DNA from: Penicillus capitatus
Taxonomy: Eukaryota; Chlorophyta
Direction of reading: 5' to 3'
Assembly: GCA_965649825.1 (NCBI GenBank)
Contig: OZ287707.1
Location: 434,001-498,000, forward strand
Length of the DNA: 64,000 nt
Shown here: one piece after another, positions 43,814 through 53,829 of the stretch
Numbering within the stretch: the first letter of the stretch is position 1
Layout: every line of letters starts with the position of its first letter
Program-made: the position numbers and the translations under genes
Notes under the pieces: generated by a model
What the model saw: the letters and a program-made list of their open reading frames with translations, nothing else
The model's database searches: none
Told to the model about the DNA's origin: nothing

Positions 43814-45105
43814 CTAGTTGCTCTTCTTCGTTGTCTGGGTTGTTTCAACCCTTAGCAGCGATTTGAATGTTTCGTACACGAAATAGCTGAGAGCAGCGCT
43901 TGGCAGCGCTTGAAATGTATTCAAGAAGCAGCCTGCGTAGAAACCACTCAATCCTTGGGTTCTGACAATAGTGCTGCAGGCATAAGAGAGAGAATGAAGT
44001 GATCTTCCGACACCGTTCCTCGCCACAACGCCATTGACCAAAGCCATGGCACCATTGCCGCCGGCCTGTAACTGAACCTGACGACGAATCACTTCGAGCG
44101 GATAAACAACAGCTTCGGCACACATTCCAGCGATGGCACCGTACAACAAGGAATGCAGCACCGGCAATTCCATTCCCGATTGAGATTTGACCGATTTCCC
44201 TAGAACCCACCAGATCGCATCTATATGATCATCGAGATGCCATGATCTGACCCCCAGAATGTAAGGCCTCGTTGCGGAGGTATGCATGTTTCAGTGTTCC
44301 ATAGACACCACAGAAGACAGCACTTGAGGGAGCAATGCTCAGTACTCCTGGTATACAGCCTGTTGCCAAACAGCTCCAGCGAGAAACGAACCGGCATGGT
44401 GATTTACGAACTAACCCTTGTACAATGCCCCGACGCCCTCTGTCTTGACAATCTCTTGAAAGGCATGAACGACGCCGCTGTACTGGAAACCGCTTCTCGA
44501 TGATAGCAACCGTGTTCGAACTGTGTCCAATGGAAGACACGCTAACAGTGCAGTCACTCCTGCCAATGCCCCCGCCGTAAATCTTTCCGTCCCACTTATC
44601 TCATCTCGATGCGTTGTTTTCATCAATAACTTGCAATACGTGTCAAACGCAAAAAAGTTGACTGCCTACAAAGGCGTTTCACAAATTTTGTGTGATCGTA
44701 GGGAGGGAGTACTCTGAAAGGAGCGGTTCGTATGATGTTGAGTAGATTGCCTCTCCAGAATCCGGTTATGCCTTCGGTTCTCAGAATCTCCATGCATGTG
44801 CCCTGAGGGCCATGAGATGTATTGTTTAAAACAATGTCCATACGAACACGCTCGATCGGAGCCACCACTGTCTTGCACACAGCTGCAGACAAAGCCCCCG
44901 CTAATAGGTGTCTCCCACACACAAGACTCTGTTCCAATCTCCTCGAAAGGAGCTGAAAAATTCGCCTCGCTCGTTGTCTGTTTTCTGTTCTTTCTCGGAT
45001 AGGAGTTGTCACAAATCGAGTGATAGAGTGAACGAAACCGACGTCCCACATCTCGCGTTGTTCAAGATCGCGACAGACGAGAGAGAGTGTTGCCGTGAGA
45101 GTCAT
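43814..45105 (-). CDS. Mitochondrial-carrier-family transporter (adenine-nucleotide/Brittle1-like)
   Basis: 378 residues from four exons (45105-44713, 44665-44416, 44359-44252, 44199-43814). Three carrier repeats with the P-x-[DE]-x-x-[RK] signature are seen: [27 protein letters not shown] and [15 protein letters not shown]. Each is followed by a matching second helix ([46 protein letters not shown]). Pattern and spacing are closest, by eye, to plant Brittle1/ATP-Mg-Pi-type nucleotide carriers; the substrate is inference. A ~70-residue N-terminal extension may be a targeting sequence. The gene is divergent from RPE copy 1, 73 bases away. Confidence 0.85.
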
Positions 45106-45138
45106 CGGTGGACGTCGGACGCGACGACGCCGACGCGA

Positions 45139-46176
45139 GTTGCCATCGCGGACTTTGCCTTCGTCCGAGAAGACGACGATGCCTTCAGCACATGGATCGG
45201 CCATCAAACGGTACGTCGTTTCAGCACATGACACGCCAAACATTGCCGCAAAGAGAAGAGGGGAGGGATCGTCCACAGACGACGATAGCTCCGAGCATTC
45301 TGTCTTCGGACTTTGCCCGACTGGCGCATGAGTGCGAGAAAATGATGGAGCTGGGAGCGGATTGGCTGCACGTGGATGTGATGGATGGACACTTTGTGCC
45401 GAATCTGACGCTGGGACCGCCCATTCTCAGATCTCTGCGGCGGCACACGGACGTGTTCTTGGACTGCCACCTCATGGTGACGCATCCGGAGAAGTGGGTG
45501 TCTGCTTTTGCCCGAGCGGGGGCTGACATGTTCACGTTTCATTTGGAAGCGGTGGCGGATCCGTCGACGATGGGCAGTCGAGATGAAAAGGTGAGAAGAG
45601 AGAAAAGACTGATGAAAAGGCAGAGAAAATGTGACAGGTTCTGCAACTGGTCGGCGAGATCCGACAAGCGGGAATGCACGTGGGCGTGGCGCTCAAGCCT
45701 GCAACGCCTGTCGAGTACGTTCTGCCTTATCTGGCCGAAGTGGACCTGGTTCTGGTCCTGACGGTGGAGCCAGGGTTCGGAGGACAGTCCTTCATGGAGG
45801 ACAAGGTCTGCAATGGGACAGCAGCCTCTCTTTCTCCTTAATTGGCAGTATCTGTATGTACAGGTGAAGAAATGTCAACAGCTTCGGGAAGCGTCGCGAG
45901 ACGTGCAGATCGAGGTGGATGGAGGTCTGGCTCCCGACACCATCGACAAGGCCGCTGCCGTCGGTGCCAACATCATCGTGGCAGGCAGTTCCATCTTCGG
46001 AGCTCAAGATCCAAAATCCGTCATCGAACAGCTTCGCAGCAGCGTCGACAGCGCCGCCACTTCTGCCTGATCCTATCGCAGAATGCTCCCTCTATGTCGA
46101 CTCGCTTTCCAAACACAAATGCTCATCTTCATAATGATGTACGTGAACTGTAACGTACCTTGTCGTTTGTGCGCGT
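45139..46176. repeat. Duplicated ~1.04-kb segment, copy 1 (partner 62,474-63,510)
   Basis: The segment covers ~40 bases upstream of the RPE ATG, the whole gene with its three introns and ~100 bases after the stop. It matches 62,474-63,510 in the same orientation with about 20-30 scattered differences counted by eye. Sequence diverges abruptly on both sides (after GTGCGCGT on the right). Confidence 0.9.
45179..46070 (+). CDS. RPE: Ribulose-phosphate 3-epimerase, copy 1
   Basis: 247 residues from four exons (introns 45211-45253, 45591-45637, 45806-45863). The TIM-barrel signatures are complete: [34 protein letters not shown] (metal-binding His and catalytic Asp), [40 protein letters not shown] and IVAGSSIFG (phosphate loop). 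RPE interconverts ribulose-5-phosphate and xylulose-5-phosphate in the pentose phosphate and Calvin cycles. The start is the first ATG; a longer GTG-started leader upstream is not needed. Without a clear transit peptide this form is probably cytosolic, but the short N-terminus leaves that open. Confidence 0.92.
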
Positions 46177-47590
46177 CGAGACGAGATGACCACTGGCTTG
46201 CGAACGAACAATCAGCCTTCTTGAACGTACGAAAATTCATCAGCATGACAAAACATCAATCATCACTTATGTGTTTGGATCGTGTAAGGACCCAGAACAA
46301 GTAGTAAGAAGGGATCTAAGATGATGACGATCAAAACGAATGAAGTCTCATGATACATAAACACGGAAGTCAAACAGTCAGACTGTAATACTTGCCTCTG
46401 CGTTTTCCTCTGTTGCCTATTTCGTTTCGGTGCATACTTTCACACCGGACAATGGCCAGTTCATTGTTCTCTGATGGGGCATTTTTAGAGGAATGCAGTC
46501 CAACAGACAGTGCTGGATACACAAAAAGTGCTTCATAAGAAACACGTCACTCTGTCGGGGCTTTCAGACTTGCTGACCTATCGTTTCTTGTAGCTACTAT
46601 GAGCATTGAGCTCACCAACTAGAGGTTTTATCTCCTGCTTGACCTTTCTTCTTTTTTCTGGTTTGTTCTTTCTCACCTTCACTCATGTCTACTGCTCACA
46701 GTGTCCACGACGAGCGACAGACAAGAAGTGTTCGCAGTGTTAGTCAAATCGCAAGAAACCGAGTTCAATATAAAAAACAAAGATAACTGCACTGTTGAAG
46801 ATTTTCCTTGCAACTGCAGCAACGCGGACGGGCTCAAATTGACACCGACTGTGATGATGTTCTGGTTGTAGCTCGGCCAAGGAATGAACAGGAAACACCT
46901 GTAACGGGATGTGTCTCTCATTGTTCTCAGCATCCGTCCAGAACTACATATGCTTGGATTGCTCTTTTTACAACATGCACGACAAACTGCGAAAAATGAT
47001 AGACATCTATCTGACAAAGAGTTTTTTCTTCAAAAGAAACCCATTCTCAGAGGTTTTATCAGCCTTCCGGCCAGAAAAGCCAGAAGACATGATCTTCTAT
47101 TTGTGCAGAGAAACACAAACGTTGGACTCTGAACGCCGAAATAGTTCTTCCTCTACCGGTCTATTTGTCCAAGCGTGTTCTGTGTCTCGGCTGACACAAG
47201 ATCGCTTTCTCCTTGATACGACTAGAAGGTGTTTCGAAAGCAGTCGTGGTTCGAATCAGACAGTTTGACTTTTCACAACCTCGCAGATGGTTAGAATTGA
47301 CTGTCGCGACTGAACCAGTGAATGAGATATCGACCGATGCTCCTTCGTTTCGCCGGACGGCATAGTTTTCTTGTAACGAACACGTGCGCCGTTTCCTGTT
47401 GGTTTTGTTGTCTCTGGCGAAACTTTCCTGTTCTTGTAACGAGCAAGTTCGTCGTATCCTGTCCGTTTCGTTTTCTCTGAGGAAACGTACGTTTACATAA
47501 TCGTCACGGACACGTATGTAGTTTCCTGTCCGTTTCGTTTTCAGTGGAGAATTACAGATTTATGTTATCGTTTAGTAACCCTTTAGCTTG
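46177..47590. other. No recognisable gene; imperfect repeats at 47,340-47,560
   Basis: Only short frames. From about 47,380 the motif TTTCCTGT(T/C)CGTTTCGTTTTC and its variants recur at least four times upstream of the next gene. They may be promoter repeats or a degraded satellite. Confidence 0.4.
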
Positions 47591-47650
47591 CAGACGTGTC
47601 AAACGCTGCAAGTTTGTACGTTTTCTTCGGTTCGGCGCTTAGTCCGAGAC

Positions 47651-47659
47651 GTATAAAAG
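47651..47659 (+). promoter_or_regulatory. Possible TATA box
   Basis: GTATAAAAG lies about 98 bases before the ATG of the secreted-protein gene. The same octamer occurs in the hairpin leader of copies A and B. Confidence 0.4.
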
Positions 47660-47748
47660 CAAATCCATTACACCAAATATATTTTGCCTTGTTTACGTTG
47701 TTTTCCTTTTGTCACTGCCTATCGAAACAGTCAAAACTTTCGTTTACA

Positions 47749-48375
47749 ATGACACAAACTAAAAAATTCTCGTTGTTGTCTGCGCTTTTTTTTGCTGTTG
47801 GCGACCGTGCCGAGTTCGACGGCAAAGTGCTGTCCGACTCCTTTCACCTGCGACAGCTTCTGGACAAGCTCTAGTGGGTCGGTCGCCGACCTGTGCAGCC
47901 GGACCTCGTTGAGCGTTGCGGACTCAGGGAATAGGAAAGTCAGCGCCGTCAAGAACTGCTACGTCTTGGACGAAGACACATGGTTTCAAGTAACGTGTGG
48001 TAAAAACAAAAAATACAATATCGGCGCAAGTTTCCTTGGCGGCGCTGACAATTGTATCCGTTTTAACGAAAACAGTCTCGCCTTCTATTGGGAAACCGAA
48101 ACGACGGTTACGGGGTAGATGAGATACCAGACGATGATGACTGGAACAAACCTTTCGCCGACAGGCTGGTGTATGATGCTTCTACTCCGGCGCATACTCT
48201 GGCTATCAAAATCCACTATGTGAACAGTACCATTTGGTACAGACAATCGCGGAGGAAGGCCATCGACTTCAAACTTCCATCTGCCTTTCGTGGAAAGCCT
48301 CTCTATGCCCACGTCCAAGTCTGGGACGGCAATTCTCTAACACACGAAAGCGGAGGTGATTGTACCTGCGGTTGA
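47749..48375 (+). pseudogene. Secreted Cys-containing protein, frame broken at a T8 run
   Basis: The start MTQTKKFSLLSALFF continues, after a one-base shift in eight Ts at 47,786-47,793, into LLATVPSSTAKCCPTPFTC: a classic signal peptide with a cleavage site before KCC. The mature part has several Cys (DLCSRTSL, KNCYVLDEDTWFQVTCGK, DNCIRFNE). A second shift near 48,110 connects YGVDEIPDDDDWNKPFADRL, an Asp-rich stretch, to a C-terminus ending GGDCTCG at 48,375. No family recognised. If both shifts are sequencing errors in homopolymers this is a ~205-residue secreted protein; otherwise a pseudogene. Confidence 0.5.
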
Positions 48376-49030
48376 CTTCTGAATACGTTTGAAAAGCGCA
48401 GCTGGTTCAAGACGGCCTGAACTTGAGATTGAACTCAATTTTGACGTCACGGTTTCTGAAACGAGCTGCAATGTTATTTGATAACAAACAAACAAAAAGA
48501 GGGTTTAATTCGAGAATAGGAAGGTTTTGTTGTTTGAAGTTTGATAAAGAATATTCACTTTGCTTGTGGGCATGGAAACGATGCAGGGGGTATTCTCTAG
48601 ATCATTGCATTTGCCTGTTTAGTTGACCATAAAACTTCGAAATTAGGGGGGTCATTCAGTCGTACGATGGTCTACTGCATTGCAAAGTTTGACGATAGCC
48701 ATTTTGTTTGTGGACAGGAGACAAACACAGCAGTAATTCTCTAAATCATCTCTATCTCTCTTGTTCACTAGGCCATGAAACTATCTGGAACATTTCCATT
48801 GCAATCATGTTGTCACACAGTGTAATGCTCAGCATCGTCGTGGACGAAAATTCTAACTCTCGTAACAAAAACGATACCATCGAACTTCGTGATCGCTATA
48901 CGTTCGTCTTCGGAGGGTTGTCAGATGATGCCTGGTATTGTTGCGTTGTCTGTTACGCGATCTCTTTGGAGAGCGTTTTATCAGAAAGCTCGAAATCTTC
49001 TTTGGTGGCGGATAGAAAGAGTCGTCTACG
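48376..49030. other. No recognisable gene
   Basis: One 120-codon plus-strand frame (48,708-49,070) lacks any recognised motif. Confidence 0.4.
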
Positions 49031-49049
49031 TATTAGGAAGACAGCTGAA

Positions 49050-49862
49050 TTGAACTGGGACAACGATTAGATTCTGACCATCGCCTTGGTGAACAATGTC
49101 TGACTGAACAATATCCACAGAGAACGCCACATTCATTTCTGGACAGATGGCGCAATCGAACCTGCTTCCACGTGACTTCTGGATAGATCGAGGTGACTCT
49201 GGAACGAAATCCGGTACTTGTAGTGAAGAGAGATATCGCTGCACAGAACGATATGCGCCACGAGATGCTCGATCTATGCGTCCGATTCCGTTGATACCTG
49301 AGACAAGCGAAACAGAATGAGTTTCCTGTAGACACATGTCCAGAGACACTGGAGTCCCCATTGAATGCCATCGAGTTCGAACGGCTCCGTCATGGACATG
49401 TCACCATGTTGTAGGTTGCCGAAATCTCTGATGCGCAACTGCACAGAGAAGAACAGACATTCCTCGAAGATGCTTGCGCGTGACATACTTGGCTGGACCC
49501 TCCGGCTGGAGTCGACAGCACCCTTTCAGAGTATTCCTCCAGTTTGTGCTCGTTCTGTGAGGCTGTCGACGAAGATCATTCGTTGTGACGCAATGGAGAG
49601 GCGATCCTGCTCGGCGACCGATGTTGAAACAGCGCAACGCCTTAATGTAGCGATAACCGATCGCACCACGAAACGAAAAGTGATTAGATGACGTCTCCCC
49701 AAACCGATCACCCTTGCAGAACGTTTCGCCTCGACGATCTGAATTGGACGTCCATGGATAGCGGAAGGGAAGACGAAAGAGAGACGCTGCCAGGCCGCTC
49801 GTGTATGACGGTCGGTCATGAAATTCTCGCAGCCGCCTCGGCAGATCTTCCAGACGATTCAT
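49050..49862 (-). CDS. Possible MATH-like gene or remnant
   Basis: Around 49,360-49,500 the minus strand reads FFSVQLRIRDFGNLQHGDMS and then MTEPFELDGIQWGLQ. The spacing recalls the start of a MATH domain (aromatic-rich strand, loop, F.l.G..W). Flanking exons are in frames I could not join reliably. It lies directly downstream of the MATH/RING gene on the same strand, so it may be a duplicated relative or decayed copy. Low certainty. Confidence 0.25.
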
Positions 49863-49953
49863 GAAAAGTTAAACAGGCGCTTTTTCTGTGTGCGTGTGCG
49901 CACATACTGTGATCGCCGTTTGTCAGAGAAGATAATGCATTCAAATCAGATTT

Positions 49954-51709
49954 TTAGAACATCTTGAAGATGGTGTGCTGAATGGCGGCGCGACAAATGG
50001 GACATCGCGCCTGCGCCTGCTGTGAGATCTTCAGAGCACAGGGTTCACAGACGCAACGATGGGAACTGAGAACACAATAACAGCGGCACGGGGAGATAGC
50101 ATGCATATGGCGGGATCCTACGTTGTGCCGTGAAGAAAGCCGGAAGTCCGTGGGGCATCCATGCAGACAACGCACATGTCATCGTCGTATACCTTGCCAT
50201 GCAAAAGACAGAGATCATTGAAGCCGTCGCGGGTCAATGGTTGGCACCTGCGATTCTCGAGTCCGTGGATGTTCTCTCTCCCTTTTCTGTTCCTCTTCGG
50301 TGGAGACCTCGAGTCTTTGTAAGTAGAGGGATTTCAGTTCATTTTGAACGGTTTCTTCAGAAACGTCCTGTCCGTCAAGCCTCAGACGCACGACAACCAC
50401 TGATCCAGAAACAACGCCGGTCTAAGGACAGCGATCAACGAGATGGATGAGGTGTCCCGTGTGCATTGCTCACATCGAGAACAGAGGCACAGAAATTCGA
50501 GAGATGTCGGACACTGAGATCGCCTTCTTCGATGTAGACATCGAATCCTGTGCCGATGGGGACAGATGCTAGATCGACGATGCTGGCGATGAAATCCAGA
50601 CATCTCTTGGACCTGGAAATCTGCAGAGATCCCACATACGTCAATGCGTTCGCTTCTGGATCATAAAGCTTGCAGAAAACAGTGGCATCGTTGTCTACAA
50701 TGTGGGGAAAAGGTCTGTAGCGAGGCCGACGTTCTTGAAACAGGGTCAGCCACAGTTGCCCTCTGAACATGTCTGTGCGAAGGTCTCCAAACTTGGTAAA
50801 GACTGGCACCGTGTTCAGATTTTGCAGCAAGATAACGCCTCGTGCCGTACGTTTGCAGGCCCACAAGCGACTGTTTGGCATCTGGATACACCAAGAACAG
50901 AGCGTGATTTGAGGTCCGATAGATTTGACAGCACCGTCAGGGTACTGACAGCCGAATTGCGTTTGGCAATATGATGTCGTCTTCTCTTAACAGATGCGAG
51001 ACCAAACGGGCATCCCTCTCTCATATTCTCACGTATGCTGTCTTCTGAGACAATCTCCACAGAGATAAGCCCCATGTCGTCCCCGATGGTAGGAGATATT
51101 GCTCTTGCAACGACACTCTTGATGTTGTACAGCAAGATGGTCAGGACAAGAGTGTTGTCTACTACGAAGCCTGCAATGGGATTGAGGATGGTGTCGTAGT
51201 CTGGATAATCATTATCATTGAAAAATACAGAGCAGAAAGGAAAGGTCTGACAAAACCCGTCTAGAATGCACAAATCCGGTGATCAAGGAACAGCTGCAGC
51301 ATTGGGGACACACATATCTGCGCGAAGGTTTGGTCGGAACTGAACTGATTGCGGAATGAGATGGAGATATCGAACGTGATTGTCCTCGCATTGCAGTAGA
51401 GAAGCTGCACGAAAATTTTCTCGCGACCGCCTGCTATAGGAAAGGTTCGACAGAAAACCACTTTCCTGTTGAACATGCTTTTCATTAAGAGGACAACGCC
51501 TCTGGTGGTTTACCACTTGAGCCCTCCGATGACGAGAATCTCGCTCTGGAAGAGATCGTCGTGCCTCCATCGCTGAACATTCTTTAGTCGAAACTGAAAA
51601 GACAACGTCACTCGGCATAGGAGTTCTTGCGTTTGGTGCAATTGACCTCAACGAAACCGCCGTTTATGTTGGGAGTGACAATTTGGGAGTATTCGAATTG
51701 GCCATCCAT
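49954..51709 (-). CDS. MATH / USP7-type ubiquitin-like / MDM2-type RING protein
   Basis: From ATG 51,709: MATH-like strand NGGFVE joined across a 53-nt intron to FRLKNVQRWRHDDLFQSEIL, VIGGLKWKVVFCRTFPIAGG, YCNARTITFDISISFRNQF, and GFVVDNTLVLTILLYN. Next, a USP7/UBP12-type C-terminal ubiquitin-like domain: VPVFTKFGDLRTDM, WLTLFQERRPRYRPFPHI, TVFCKLYDPEANALTYVGSL and FDVYIEEGDLSV. After a charged helix comes a C-terminal RING spread over three exons (introns 50193-50247 and 50066-50121): CVVCMDAPRTSGFLHGTTSH, CVCEPC, RCPICR, ending HTIFKMF. The spacing CxxC-x10-H-x4-H-x3-CxxC is that of MDM2. Only ~200 bases separate MATH and ubiquitin-like parts, so no peptidase domain fits. Predicted role: E3 ubiquitin ligase with TRAF-like substrate binding. 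Some internal splice sites are inferred. Confidence 0.6.
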
Positions 51710-53300
51710 GGTGCGTTAGCGATGCTGTCGGTTGTCGTGAAGACGAACGTCAGCCGTCGCGTACGAAACGCGAGAGAGTTGAAGATAAAGCAGAAAGCGT
51801 TTGGAAGAGGGTCGTGTTTCTGATAAGGCAAAAGGCGTTTAGAAAAGGGTTCGTGTTTCGTCGTCGAAATCCAAAAAACAGGTATTTATGTAATCATTTC
51901 CTCTTCGAGGCAGATGTCAACAAGAAAGGGAAACAGAGTGTAGAAGTTCTCATCGCCAGTCAACGTCATGTCAATCACAAGAAAAACTGTGACGTTAACT
52001 TTAAAGAGAGGACGCAACCACACAATGCACAAATAAGAAGTCATTGTTCATACAGTGATCATGATGTGACAGACGGAGAACACGGTCTGCTATTCTCGCA
52101 CGCGCGCTGCAAGTTATCATTGAATTCGAAGCACAAAGAAGACAAAAAGACGCTCAAGCGAGGAAGAAATGACACACCTTCTGGGCCAGCGCGCTTAATG
52201 GTGGTCGCGACTGCACTCCGAGACGAATGGATTAACAAACAGCGATAGTTCACAACGAGACTATAGTGATGGCGTCTCTTCTCCACCGCGACCTCTTCTA
52301 ATGAATCCCTGGGCATCAAGACATTGCGTTTTGTGCAATCGATTGTTTTTAGTCCGCGGCTCGTGAACGGGACGTTATCCGTGCATTGGTACAAATGTAG
52401 GATTGTTCACCACAGCATTACAGGATAACTGACCCTTATGGAGTCCCTTATCTGGGTCTAATCGTGATGCTGCCCTAGAGAAGTAATCTTCGATAATACA
52501 CTGTCGAAGGACAGCATACCGCAGAGAGAGAATGGAAGCATTCGAAATTAAATAATAATCTGAAGCCTTCGAGGCAGAATGCACAGAGTTATTGAGTCAT
52601 AAGCAATACAAAGTCTGCAGATCACCTTCTTTCAAAACAGCATCACTGTTGGAAGTGAATATCTTCCGGGTAGCCATCAAAGAATCTTGACAGAAGGAAA
52701 CGCCAATCTTGGAATTTCCGTTGACAAATCTTGCTGCTGCAACGTGCCATGTCACAGAGAAAGCATGTCCATTCGGTCACTTCGACAGTTGCTGCATCGA
52801 CGCTCACCTCGAGTTCTGCAAACAGAGAAAAGCTAACTGGGTTTGTGCACACAAGGAGCCTCTGCCTTCGTTGTAATGCAGACATTGCTAATAACCTCAC
52901 TGAGCTGCAGTTCACAAACATAACGATTCTAGTTCACACAACGCCCCCAACGGAACCACCGGTTCTCGACGATTTTCCGGCAACAGACTTCTGGCGACGA
53001 TCCTGTGGCGGCGCACTCCACAAAGCCCGTCCGTCAGCTCGTGACCTTAGTCCCTTCACCAAACCCCAAAACGACGCTCCAAGTCAGACCTATCCGTTGC
53101 TATTCGTAGGGCGACCTTCCGCGACCAGACAAACGAAAACTGCGTCGATGTAGTCTTGCATAGCGAAATAACGGCGAGCCTGAACGCCACCGACGGCCGA
53201 TCCCTGCCAATTCACGTCAACGGGAGCCTTCGAAAACAGCTCTCTTGGCTCAGAACCACGCGGATCTCGTCAGCATAACCGTCGACCGATAAAACCTCGA
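51710..53300. other. No recognisable gene
   Basis: Frames at 51,814-52,248 (+), 52,643-52,921 (-) and 52,731-53,153 (+) have no recognised motif. Confidence 0.4.
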
Positions 53301-53329
53301 ATCCAAAACCTCGAATCCGTACTGTCTTT

Positions 53330-53815
53330 CCATTCGACGCACACCCCGGCATCCAGTCTCCAGGGCCTCGTACTGTCTTCCCGGCGACGCACACCCCGGC
53401 ATGCGGCCACCAGGGCCTCGTACTGTCTTCCCGGCGACGCGCACCGCGGCATGCGGCCACCAGGGCCTCGAACCGTCTTCCCATGCGACGCGCACCCCGG
53501 CATGCGGCCACCAGGGCCTCGAACCGTCTTCCCGGCGACGCGCACTCCGGCATGCGGCCACCAGGGCCTCGAACCGTCTTCCCATGCGACGCGCACCGGC
53601 ATGCGGCCACCAGGGCCTCGTACTGTCTTCCCGGCGACGCGCACTCCGGCATGCGGCCACCAGGGCCTCGAACCGTCTTCCCATGCGACGCGCACCGGCA
53701 TGCGGCCACCAGGGCCTCGTACTGTCTTCCCGGCGACGCGCACCCCGGCATCCAGTCTCCAGGGCCTCGAACCGTCTTCCCATGCGACGCGCACCGGCAT
53801 CCGGCCACCAGGGTT
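53330..53815. repeat. GC-rich minisatellite, ~50-bp unit, about 9-10 copies
   Basis: CAGGGCCTCG recurs at 53,361, 53,411, 53,461, 53,512, 53,562, 53,611, 53,661, 53,710 and 53,760, giving units of 49-51 bases. Two variants are interspersed: GAACCGTCTTCCCATGCGAC and TACTGTCTTCCCGGCGAC. Most units contain GGCATGCGGCCAC. The array lacks stop codons in most frames on both strands, producing long spurious frames. Confidence 0.95.
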
Positions 53816-53829
53816 ACAAAATTTCCTAT

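Noticed and set aside
47220-47270. GGTTCGAATC string like a tRNA T-loop
   Set aside because: Flanking bases do not pair to form a T-stem or acceptor stem, and no anticodon or D arm could be placed.
53330-53815. Regular ~50-base repeats resembling a CRISPR array
   Set aside because: Units are contiguous without unique spacers, and the surrounding genes are eukaryotic.
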